13,763 bases of DNA, from contig CAYWTM010000092.1 of NCBI GenBank assembly GCA_964460185.1, positions 1 to 13,763 of the forward strand. The letters run 5' to 3'. Made by a program: the position numbers and the translations under genes. The number at the start of each line of letters is the position of its first letter. Positions within the stretch are counted from its first letter, which is position 1. This document shows positions 1-5,716 of the stretch, piece by piece. The notes beneath the pieces were generated by a model that was given only the letters and a program-made list of their open reading frames with translations, ran no database searches and was not told the origin of the DNA. The DNA comes from JAVJPJ01 sp040217295 (GTDB lineage Bacteria > Pseudomonadota > Alphaproteobacteria > Rhodobacterales > Rhodobacteraceae).

Positions 1-246
1 GAAGAGGACAAGCTGACCGTGGCCCGCGCCCGCAAGATCCAGCGTTTCCTCAGCCAGCCGTTCGACGTGGCAAAGGTGTTCACCGGATCCGACGGCGTTC
101 AGGTTCCGCTGGATGTCACCATCGCATCGTTCAAGGCCGTTGTGGCCGGTGAATACGATCACCTGCCCGAAGGCGCCTTCTACATGGTTGGCGGCATCGA
201 CGAAGTGATCGCCAAAGCCGAGAAAATGGCGGCTGACGCCGCCTAA
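1..246 (+). CDS. atpD: F1 ATP synthase subunit beta, C-terminal end (partial)
   Basis: This is the last 81 codons of the catalytic beta subunit of F1Fo ATP synthase, which makes ATP on the cytoplasmic face of the membrane. The gene enters the window from the left, so its start is missing. The frame opens with EEDKLTVARARKIQRFLSQP, the conserved beginning of the beta C-terminal helical domain, followed by the FDVAKVFTGSDG segment. The nucleotide-binding motifs lie upstream of the window. The stop is TAA at 244-246. The next gene, atpC, begins 11 bases later and its ribosome site AAGGAG overlaps this stop, which is the usual atpD-atpC arrangement. The identity is secure from sequence and neighbour together. 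Confidence 0.97.
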   Translation, partial: EEDKLTVARARKIQRFLSQPFDVAKVFTGSDGVQVPLDVTIASFKAVVAGEYDHLPEGAFYMVGGIDEVIAKAEKMAADAA

Positions 247-257
247 GGAGAGCCCCA

Positions 258-677
258 ATGGCCGACAAGATGCAATTCGATCTGGTTTCGCCGGAACGCC
301 GTGTCGCCTCGATGCAGGTCAGCGCCGTGCAGATCCCCGGCGCCGACGGTGATCTGACGGCGATGGCCGATCATGCGCCGATGATCACGACGCTGCGGCC
401 CGGTGTCCTCAAGATCGAGGGCGCCGATGGCGGGGACGTGTCCTATTTCGTCACCGGCGGGTTCGCGGATGTGGCGGGTCCATCGGTCACGGTGCTGGCT
501 GAACAGGCAATGCCTGCCAGCGAAGTCACGGCCGAGATCATGGATGGCTTCATCGCCGAGGCACGCGCCGCCCATGAAAAGGCCCGTGCGTCCGATGACG
601 CGCCGCACAACCTGGCGGATGCCACGGCCAAGCTGTTGGCCGATATGGAGGCCGCCAAAGGCCACATGATGGGCTGA
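258..677 (+). CDS. atpC: F1 ATP synthase subunit epsilon
   Basis: This 139-aa protein is the epsilon subunit of the F1 central stalk, which couples rotation to catalysis and restrains ATP hydrolysis. The N-terminal beta-sandwich is recognisable: MQFDLVSPERRVASMQVSAV, the DGDLTAMADHAPMITTLRPG segment, then the YFVTGGFADVAG turn. A helical C-terminal part rich in Ala, Glu and Lys follows from about residue 95. The length is normal for alphaproteobacteria. The ATG at 258 has AAGGAG at 245-250, seven bases upstream. It is the last gene of the operon, and a strong hairpin terminator follows 36 bases after the stop. Confidence 0.97.
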   Translation: MADKMQFDLVSPERRVASMQVSAVQIPGADGDLTAMADHAPMITTLRPGVLKIEGADGGDVSYFVTGGFADVAGPSVTVLAEQAMPASEVTAEIMDGFIAEARAAHEKARASDDAPHNLADATAKLLADMEAAKGHMMG

Positions 678-713
678 CGATCCGGACGACGCAATTCGGT
701 CCCAAGAGAATAC

Positions 714-744
714 ACGCCCGCGCAGACCTTGCGCGGGCGTTTTC
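714..744 (+). terminator. Rho-independent terminator of the atp operon
   Basis: Positions 714-724 and 730-740 form a perfect 11-bp GC-rich stem with a 5-base loop (GACCT), followed directly by TTTC. It lies 36 bases after the atpC stop, as expected for the end of the ATP synthase transcript. The T-run is short, but the stem is strong. Confidence 0.88.
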
Positions 745-822
745 AGCACCAAGGTCGTAAATTCAGGCTGTCCCTTTTTCCTGATCACCAAATCGCAAAA
801 ATCCCGCGACCCGTGTCATCCA

Positions 823-838
823 GTTCAAACTTTTGAAC
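823..838. promoter_or_regulatory. Short perfect palindrome upstream of the FkbM methyltransferase
   Basis: GTTCAAA (823-829) and TTTGAAC (832-838) are perfect inverted copies separated by two bases. The symmetry and size resemble a dimeric-regulator operator, and the site lies about 100 bases before the methyltransferase start in the gap after the atp terminator. No clear promoter boxes were found next to it. A chance palindrome is possible, and no known regulator is assigned. Confidence 0.3.
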
Positions 839-845
839 CGCAGGC

Positions 846-900
846 CCCAGGCGTCAGCGGATTATCGGAGGGACTGCTGGACAACATGGCGACGCCTGGG
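846..900 (+). repeat. 10-bp inverted repeat in the leader of the methyltransferase gene
   Basis: CCCAGGCGTC (846-855) and GACGCCTGGG (891-900) are exact reverse complements, eight of ten pairs being G-C. The 35-base loop contains a GGAGGG (868-873 region) and the upstream candidate start ATG at 886. If it folds in RNA, it would hide that start while leaving GGAG (921-924) and the ATG at 934 open. A 10-bp repeat at this spacing can arise by chance once or so in a GC-rich window of this size, so the function is unproven. Confidence 0.4.
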
Positions 901-933
901 CTAGGTCGCGGTCAGCATACGGAGTTATCACCC

Positions 934-1632
934 ATGAAAGCACAACGCCTGATCAGGGCATTGGGTCCCAATGGCGCCTTGCGCATCCATTTCGGCCAAT
1001 GGGGTGAGGACGTCATCATCCGCAAGACCTTTCGCAAGACGGCCAAGCGGAATTCGGGATTCTACATGGATGTCGGCGCCTATCATCCCTTCCGGCAATC
1101 CAATACCGCCCACTTGTGGTGCCTGGGCTGGAACGGGGTCAACGTGGATGCCAACCGCCGCACCATCGATGTTTTCAACAAGGTGCGCCGGGGCGACGTG
1201 AATGTCTGGAGCGCGGTGGTGTCCGACGAGGTCGCGGCGAGCAACGAGACCGTGTCGTATTATTCCCAGAGAAATCTTGATCTCGAGGCGACGATCTTGC
1301 CCGAAATGGCAGAGGAACGCGGCAGGCATAAGGTCGAACAGGTGCCTTGCGTCAGCCTGCGCATGCTGATCGACACCTATGGCCCGAAGGCCGAGGATGG
1401 CATCGATTTCCTGAACATCGACATCGAAGGACTGGACGAGGACGCGGTCGCTTCGGTCGATCAATGGTCCACCCTGCCGCGCGTCATCGCGATCGAGACC
1501 TATGCCCGAACGATACCCGACGTGCTGGAGACCGGGATCCACCGGCATCTGACGGCGGCCGGATACGATTATCGCCACCAGATCGGGCTGACTTCGATCT
1601 ACGTGCATCAATCGGCGACCGAACTCGCATGA
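934..1632 (+). CDS. FkbM-family SAM-dependent methyltransferase
   Basis: This 232-aa protein fits the FkbM methyltransferase family, which transfers a methyl group from S-adenosylmethionine, often to sugar hydroxyls of polysaccharides, glycolipids or secondary metabolites. Visible signatures are the N-terminal GQWGEDVIIR (21-30), a SAM-site motif YMDVGAYHP (44-52), an acidic strand end GVNVDAN (68-74), and FLNIDIEGLDEDAV (159-172), the family's second hallmark. There is no signal peptide or membrane segment, so it should be cytoplasmic. The start at 934 is preferred because GGAG sits at 921-924 with nine-base spacing. An in-frame ATG at 886, with GGAGGG further upstream, would add 16 residues that look non-conserved. 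The gene stands alone after the atp terminator. The substrate cannot be told; the lectin next door only hints at carbohydrate. Confidence 0.85.
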   Translation: MKAQRLIRALGPNGALRIHFGQWGEDVIIRKTFRKTAKRNSGFYMDVGAYHPFRQSNTAHLWCLGWNGVNVDANRRTIDVFNKVRRGDVNVWSAVVSDEVAASNETVSYYSQRNLDLEATILPEMAEERGRHKVEQVPCVSLRMLIDTYGPKAEDGIDFLNIDIEGLDEDAVASVDQWSTLPRVIAIETYARTIPDVLETGIHRHLTAAGYDYRHQIGLTSIYVHQSATELA

Positions 1633-1789
1633 CGGGCCCCGCTGGCGCGTGGACGCGTCTCGCGGCCACAGTCAGGCCCTGATCGGGCGGCTTGCCTGTG
1701 CCATTTTCGGACCCCGGATGGACCCTGAAATTCCTTGATTGCACCATTTTCATTGCATAGGCATCGCAGACGCCAAACGTCGGGATGAT

Positions 1790-2140
1790 ATGAAACGCCT
1801 TCGCCATCACTTGATCGGGGTCGACCAGGGCTCCAGGGTTATGTTCTCCGATTTTGCGGATAACGGCCCCATGTGGACCGGTGATGGCCCCCGTGAATCG
1901 CGTTTTGCCGTGACGTTTTCCGAAAGCTATCGTGCGCCGCCCGTGGTGCATGTGGCCCTGTCCATGTGGGACACCGACGGAGAAAAGAACCAGCGCGCGG
2001 ATCTGCGGGCCGAAAACGTGTCTGCGGACGGGTTCGACCTGGTGTTCCGAACCTGGGGAGACAGCCGGATCGCGCGCGTTCGGGGCGACTGGATGGCGGT
2101 GGGTGAATTGCCTGACGACGAAGACTGGGAATTGTACTGA
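1790..2140 (+). CDS. H-type lectin domain protein
   Basis: This 116-aa protein is essentially one H-type lectin domain, the N-acetylgalactosamine-type sugar-binding fold first known from snail agglutinins. The visible pattern is FSDFADNGPMWTGDGPRESR near the N-terminus, then FAVTFSESYRAPPVVHVALS (strand, 'PPVV' turn), MWDTD, NQRADLRAENVSADGFDLVF, and a final WGDSRIARVRGDWMAVG. There is no signal peptide or membrane segment. The start at 1790 is chosen because the recognisable protein begins there and GGGAT lies just upstream. An in-frame ATG at 1739 would add 17 unconvincing residues. The gene ends six bases before the end of the convergent ADYC gene, and no terminator separates them. The ligand is unknown. 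The family call is good, the biological role is not established. Confidence 0.78.
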   Translation: MKRLRHHLIGVDQGSRVMFSDFADNGPMWTGDGPRESRFAVTFSESYRAPPVVHVALSMWDTDGEKNQRADLRAENVSADGFDLVFRTWGDSRIARVRGDWMAVGELPDDEDWELY

Positions 2141-2146
2141 ACCCGC

Positions 2147-2770
2147 TCATTCGTTCCACAGCAACACCTCGGACCATGGTGCGGATCTGTCCAGCAGGTC
2201 CGGGCAGGCCTCGCCAATATGGGCTGCACCTTCCGGGGTGCGGGTCCTGAAGACGACCACGGCCCCGTGGGGCGACCAACCGGCTTCGGTTCGTGCTCCG
2301 GGCTGATAGGTGCCAGCAGGTTCGAAGCGTATTCGTACGCCGGGTACAGTGGTCGCTTGTCCATCGCCGCAATAGTCGGCCCGCACCATGCGGACGCACG
2401 AAAGATGCATGTCTTGCGCGTGCCGACCTTCCCACGGCAGAAATCCGTTCTCGATGCATTTGGCATGTGCGCCGCCAGCACAGGCCACCGAAAACCCGGA
2501 CGGGCGCCACGTGCCGTCGTCGTTCCATGCCCCTTCGAGCACATAGGCATGTGTCCCCGAACCATCGGCATCAGTGCAAAAGGATGTACCGTCGAGCAAG
2601 GACAGCCAAAACTGCGTTGCGCCATTGTCCGATCGGGTTTGTTCAAGGATCGTCAATCCGGGTTCTGCCGCCAGCAGACTCTCGGCCGGATTCAGAGATA
2701 TGTCTGCCGATGCCGGAATTTCCACCCAAAGCAGTGCTGCGGCCAAGGCCGCAGCACCGGATCGCTTCAC
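2147..2770 (-). CDS. Secreted ADYC-domain protein
   Basis: This 207-aa protein has a cleavable Sec-type signal (KR, then an Ala/Leu-rich core, cut likely after ASA at 20-22). The mature part carries the hallmarks of the ADYC domain, a family of unknown function: AKCIENGFLPWEG (103-115), CVRMVRADYCGDG (125-137) with the name-giving ADYC at 131-134, and GWSPHGAVVVFRTRT (164-178). Six cysteines at 65, 97, 105, 125, 134 and 189 could form three disulfides, which suits a periplasmic or secreted place. The start is GTG at 2770, overlapping the stop of the upstream small gene as GTGA, so the two are probably translationally coupled. It is convergent with the H-type lectin gene. The family assignment rests on motif recall and is fairly sure; no enzymatic role is claimed. 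Confidence 0.78.
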   Translation of the reverse strand: MKRSGAAALAAALLWVEIPASADISLNPAESLLAAEPGLTILEQTRSDNGATQFWLSLLDGTSFCTDADGSGTHAYVLEGAWNDDGTWRPSGFSVACAGGAHAKCIENGFLPWEGRHAQDMHLSCVRMVRADYCGDGQATTVPGVRIRFEPAGTYQPGARTEAGWSPHGAVVVFRTRTPEGAAHIGEACPDLLDRSAPWSEVLLWNE

Positions 2771-2967
2771 TTGGGGCCCGCCACACTCGTTGCGGTAAGC
2801 GTGGCCGCGAAAGAGATGAGGCCAAGATCCGGACCATTGTCCAACCAGCCCCCGCCATCGGCGCCGCCACGGCTCGGGCGGTCGTCACTGTCGCACGCCA
2901 AAGCGCTTGCGGCTGACATCGTGAAAATTGAACCGGCAACCGCCAGAACTGTGAGTGTCTTTTTCAT
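2767..2967 (-). CDS. Small exported protein (66 aa), unknown function
   Basis: This short gene encodes a classical Sec signal: MKKTLTVLAVAGSIFTMSAA, with an ALA cut site giving a mature peptide of about 42 residues that starts with CDSDDRP. The mature part is glycine-rich (GGADGGG) and ends in a hydrophobic stretch LGLISFAATLTATSVAGPK. Its single cysteine falls right after the cut site. The lipobox is poor (A-L-A-C rather than L-A-G-C), so cleavage by signal peptidase I is preferred over a lipoprotein. The ATG at 2967 is chosen for GGGAG eight bases upstream; the longer TTG start at 2982 overlaps that site. A promoter lies about 75 bases upstream. It overlaps the ADYC gene by GTGA. No family was recognised. 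Confidence 0.72.
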   Translation of the reverse strand: MKKTLTVLAVAGSIFTMSAASALACDSDDRPSRGGADGGGWLDNGPDLGLISFAATLTATSVAGPK

Positions 2968-3041
2968 GGATATCGCTCCCAATAAGAATTGCGTTTTATT
3001 TGGACTTTCCAGAGCCGCCGCAATTAAGGGGCGGACGCGAA

Positions 3042-3071
3042 ACTATAGAAAGCAATAATACGCTGAGTCAA
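3042..3071 (-). promoter_or_regulatory. Sigma-70-like promoter of the small secreted protein / ADYC operon
   Basis: On the minus strand TTGACT (3071-3066) and TATAGT (3047-3042) are separated by 18 bases, matching the -35 and -10 consensus at five of six positions each. The predicted start near 3035 gives a leader of about 68 nt before the ATG at 2967. The surrounding 2983-3176 gap is noticeably more AT-rich than the coding DNA. Confidence 0.65.
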
Positions 3072-3135
3072 ATCGGGTGACGCAGGCGAAATATCGGGAA
3101 TTGATGAGGGCCAATTTCGCGTTATATCGAATCCG

Positions 3136-3164
3136 ATTGCAGGGCGGTAAAACAGCCATGCAAT
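3136..3164 (-). terminator. Possible hairpin after prs
   Basis: Just after the prs stop, ATTGCA and TGCAAT (3159-3164 and 3136-3141) form an inverted repeat that can extend by three further pairs past one mismatch. There is no proper T-run after it on the minus strand, so it may be a weak terminator or an mRNA 3'-end stabiliser. Confidence 0.3.
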
Positions 3165-3176
3165 CTCGACCGCTGA

Positions 3177-4205
3177 TCAGCGCCCCCACATGCCTTTGGG
3201 GTATAGCCCCTCGTAGATCGGCACGAGCGATTGGGCATCAAACAGCGACGAAACGCTGGTGCCGTTCCAGATATTGGTGATCGCCTGCGCGAACATCGGC
3301 GCTGTTGGCACCACCCGGATACTGGCGCAGCCCTTGACCGCCTCCGTCGCCTCGATCGTATCGGTGATAACCAGTGATTTCAGCACAGATCCGGTGATGC
3401 GTTCGATCGCGGGGCCGCTCAATACACCATGGGTGGTGTAGGCATGCACCTCGGTCGCGCCCGCCTGCATCAGCACGTCGGCGGCTTTGCACAAGGTGCC
3501 CGCCGTGTCGCAGATATCGTCGACGATGATGCATTTGTGCCCCGACACATCCCCGATCACGGTCATGCCCTCGACTTCGCCGGCCTTTTCGCGGCGCTTG
3601 TCCACGATGGCCAGCGGTGCACCGATGCGGGTCGCCAGTTCGCGCGCCCGGGTCACGCCGCCCACATCGGGCGAGATCACCATCACATCGGACATGTCGC
3701 CATTGAAATGGTGCAGGATATCGAGCGCGAAAATGGGCGATGCATAAAGGTTGTCGACCGGCATGTCGAAAAAGCCCTGAATCTGCGCGGCATGCAGATC
3801 CATCGTCAGGATCCGTTCGATCCCGCCGGACGCCATCATGTTGGCTACCAGTTTCGCGGAAATGGGGGTGCGCGCCTTTGTGCGTCGATCCTGGCGTGCG
3901 TAACCGAAATAGGGAATGACGGCTGTAATCCGGCTGGCCGAAGATCTGCGCAGGGCATCCGCCATGATCAACAGCTCCATCAGGTTGTCATTGGCGGGCT
4001 TCGAGGTGGGCTGGATGATGAACATGTCCTCGCCGCGGACATTCTCGTAGACCTCGACAAAGATTTCCTGGTCGTTGAACCGTTCGACCCGCGCGTCGAC
4101 CAGATCGACCTGCATGCCCCGATGCATGGACATCCGCCTGGAGATGGCCTTGGCAAGTGTTCGGTTGGCGTTTCCGGCAATGAGTTTTGGATCTTGGGAT
4201 GGCAT
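3177..4205 (-). CDS. prs: Ribose-phosphate pyrophosphokinase (PRPP synthase)
   Basis: This 342-aa cytoplasmic enzyme transfers pyrophosphate from ATP to ribose 5-phosphate, making PRPP for purine, pyrimidine, histidine, tryptophan and NAD synthesis. Class I family motifs are all visible: the N-terminal FNDQEIFVEVYENVRGED (43-60), the ATP-binding loop YFGYARQDRRTKARTPISAK (99-118), MDLHAAQIQGFF (135-146), and the PRPP loop IIVDDICDTAGT (226-237). It is slightly longer than the common 310-320 aa, which I recall as normal for alphaproteobacterial Prs. The ATG at 4205 has a GGGGGA ribosome site about ten bases upstream. It is transcribed away from the hydroxychromene isomerase gene. Its leader holds the 11-bp palindrome at 4234-4244; I found no convincing promoter boxes. 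Confidence 0.97.
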   Translation of the reverse strand: MPSQDPKLIAGNANRTLAKAISRRMSMHRGMQVDLVDARVERFNDQEIFVEVYENVRGEDMFIIQPTSKPANDNLMELLIMADALRRSSASRITAVIPYFGYARQDRRTKARTPISAKLVANMMASGGIERILTMDLHAAQIQGFFDMPVDNLYASPIFALDILHHFNGDMSDVMVISPDVGGVTRARELATRIGAPLAIVDKRREKAGEVEGMTVIGDVSGHKCIIVDDICDTAGTLCKAADVLMQAGATEVHAYTTHGVLSGPAIERITGSVLKSLVITDTIEATEAVKGCASIRVVPTAPMFAQAITNIWNGTSVSSLFDAQSLVPIYEGLYPKGMWGR

Positions 4206-4256
4206 GTCTTTTTCCCCCGAAATGGCAGCAATGCGGGGTCCCCGTCCCGCGTGATG

Positions 4257-4284
4257 TTGACACCCCCTAACACCCGTCTAACGT
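4257..4284 (+). promoter_or_regulatory. Likely promoter of the isomerase-hydrolase operon
   Basis: TTGACA (4257-4262) is a perfect -35 box, followed after 16 bases by TAACGT (4279-4284), a three-of-six -10 box. The predicted transcript would start near 4291, about 27 bases before the ATG at 4318, leaving room for the GGAAGGGG ribosome site. Confidence 0.5.
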
Positions 4285-4317
4285 CGGCGCAAAGCTGAAA
4301 AGGGAAGGGGTGCCAAG

Positions 4318-4917
4318 ATGGCCCATATCGATTATTTCTTTGCCACAGTCTCACCGTTCACCTACATCGGCGGCACCCGGATGGAGGAGATTGCGGCGCG
4401 CCATGGCGCCACGGTCACCTACAAGCCGCTGGATGTCATCGCGCTGTTCGGGCGGACCGGCGGAATTGCCCCCAAGGATCGCCACCCCGCGCGCCAGGCC
4501 TACCGCCTGCAGGAACTCCGCCGTCAGGCCGCCAAGGCAGAAATGCCGATCAATCTCAAACCCGCCTTCTGGCCCACCAATCCCGCGCCGTCCTCCTATG
4601 CGCTGATCGCGGCGCAAAAGGCCGGTGGCGGCGATATGGGCAAGCTGGTGGCCGCGATCACCCGCAAATGCTGGTGTGACGAACAAAACATCGCCGAGGA
4701 TGACGTGATCCGAGAGGCGCTGGCCGAGGCAGGCTTTGATCCCGCATTGGCGGACAAGGGCCTGTTGGCCGGGGCCGAGGAATATGCCGCAAACCTCGAA
4801 GAGGCCGTGGCCCGCAACGTGTTCGGCGCGCCGTTCTACGTGGTGGATGACACGGAGTATTTCTGGGGTCAGGACCGTTTGGAAGATCTCGATCTGTTCC
4901 TGTCCGGCAAATTGTGA
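4318..4917 (+). CDS. 2-hydroxychromene-2-carboxylate isomerase family protein (DsbA / kappa-GST fold)
   Basis: This 199-aa protein belongs to the HCCA-isomerase branch of the DsbA-like thioredoxin superfamily. In naphthalene breakdown such enzymes use glutathione to isomerise 2-hydroxychromene-2-carboxylate; many homologues in non-degraders have unknown substrates. The N-terminal HIDYFFATVSPFTYIGG carries the expected active-site serine (Ser12, in place of the DsbA CxxC). Further family signs are YKPLDVIALF, the WPTNPAPSSYALIAAQ segment, and the C-terminal NVFGAPFYVVDDTEYFWGQDRLEDL, which holds the cis-proline GAP-F. It has no signal peptide. The ATG at 4318 has a GGAAGGGG stretch upstream. 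The downstream hydrolase overlaps its stop by GTGA, so both likely act in one pathway. No naphthalene genes are nearby, so the exact reaction is uncertain. Confidence 0.88.
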   Translation: MAHIDYFFATVSPFTYIGGTRMEEIAARHGATVTYKPLDVIALFGRTGGIAPKDRHPARQAYRLQELRRQAAKAEMPINLKPAFWPTNPAPSSYALIAAQKAGGGDMGKLVAAITRKCWCDEQNIAEDDVIREALAEAGFDPALADKGLLAGAEEYAANLEEAVARNVFGAPFYVVDDTEYFWGQDRLEDLDLFLSGKL

Positions 4918-5684
4918 ACAGTTTTGCCCGCACGTGGGGGCAGGGGCAGGGGCAGGAGGCGCTTTTGCTGCACTGTTCGCTGGCCCATTCAGGCGCGTGG
5001 GACGGTATGGCGCGGCGGCTTTCGGATCGGTTGCACATGACAGCGCCCGATCTGGTGGGCCACGGCAAGGGGCCTGATCGGGACCCGGATCAGGACTATC
5101 ATGATCAATGCGCCAATCTGGTGCGTGGATATCTGCCCGATGTGCCGTGCCATCTGATCGGGCACAGCTTTGGTGCCACACTCGCCTTGCGGCTGGCCAT
5201 CGAACATCCCGATCAGGTGGCCAGCCTGACCCTGATCGAGCCTGTCCTGTTTGCCGCTGCGCCCGACAGCCCGGGCTCAAAAACGCAATTGGCGCTGGAT
5301 GCCGCATTGGCCGCGCATCTTGCGGCAGGGGAACCCGAGGTCGCCGCGCGTGCTTTCCTGCCGGTTTGGGGCGGGCGTGTTGCCTTTGACGACCTGCCGC
5401 CCGCGCAGGCCCGCTACATGACCCAGCGGATCTGGGTGATCGTGGCCAGTCACGACGCGCTTCACGGGGACCGCGCGCATCTCGTGCCGCGGCTGGATCG
5501 CGTGACCTGCCCGGTCTTGCTGCTGGAAGGGGCGCAATCCCCGCCGGTCATTTCGGATATCCAGACGGCCCTTGGCAAGGCCTGGCCCGGTCATCGCCGC
5601 GCGGTTGTCGAGGGGGCGGGGCACATGGTGCCGATCACGCACCCGCACGCGGTCGCCGATGAAATAGGCAGGTTTCTGTCCTGA
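4914..5684 (+). CDS. Alpha/beta-fold hydrolase
   Basis: This 256-aa protein is a serine hydrolase of the alpha/beta-hydrolase fold. It shows the oxyanion-region LLHCSLAHSGAWDGMA (18-33), APDLVGHGKG (44-53), the nucleophile elbow LIGHSFGATLAL with Ser85, and the catalytic histidine in GAGHMVPITHP (His237). The usual acid after strand 7 is absent (EGAQSPPVIS); Glu109 in LTLIEPVLF at the end of strand 6 is a plausible substitute, as seen in some subfamilies. The start is GTG at 4914, overlapping the isomerase stop TGA, so the two are translationally coupled. The N-terminus contains GQGQGQ from three copies of the hexamer GGGGCA. No signal peptide. The substrate is unknown. Confidence 0.87.
   Translation: MNSFARTWGQGQGQEALLLHCSLAHSGAWDGMARRLSDRLHMTAPDLVGHGKGPDRDPDQDYHDQCANLVRGYLPDVPCHLIGHSFGATLALRLAIEHPDQVASLTLIEPVLFAAAPDSPGSKTQLALDAALAAHLAAGEPEVAARAFLPVWGGRVAFDDLPPAQARYMTQRIWVIVASHDALHGDRAHLVPRLDRVTCPVLLLEGAQSPPVISDIQTALGKAWPGHRRAVVEGAGHMVPITHPHAVADEIGRFLS
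4937..4956 (+). repeat. Hexanucleotide tandem repeat inside the hydrolase gene
   Basis: Three consecutive GGGGCA units encode the Gly-Gln pairs near the N-terminus of the hydrolase. Because the unit is six bases, a change in copy number would keep the frame. With only three units it is a weak candidate for slippage. Confidence 0.5.
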
Positions 5685-5716
5685 ACCCCGGCAGGGACCT
5701 TGCGTGCGCTTGCGGC

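Noticed and set aside
243..791. Minus-strand frame of 182 codons opposite atpC
   Set aside because: It is antisense to a certain gene, crosses the terminator and has no family resemblance.
1735..1763. TTGATT-17-TAGGCA as promoter of the lectin gene
   Set aside because: The -10 box matches only two positions. It is too weak to list, although some promoter must lie in 1633-1789 unless the lectin gene is read through from the methyltransferase gene.
2219..3058. Plus-strand frames of 279 and 207 codons opposite the ADYC and small secreted genes
   Set aside because: The minus strand has two signal peptides, ribosome sites, a promoter and the ADYC motif. The plus-strand frames start without ribosome sites and look compositionally random.
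3086..3120. GCGAAAT / ATTTCGC inverted repeat in the gap before the small secreted gene
   Set aside because: Seven-base arms with a 21-base gap are expected by chance at this density, and it does not adjoin a promoter box in an operator-like way.
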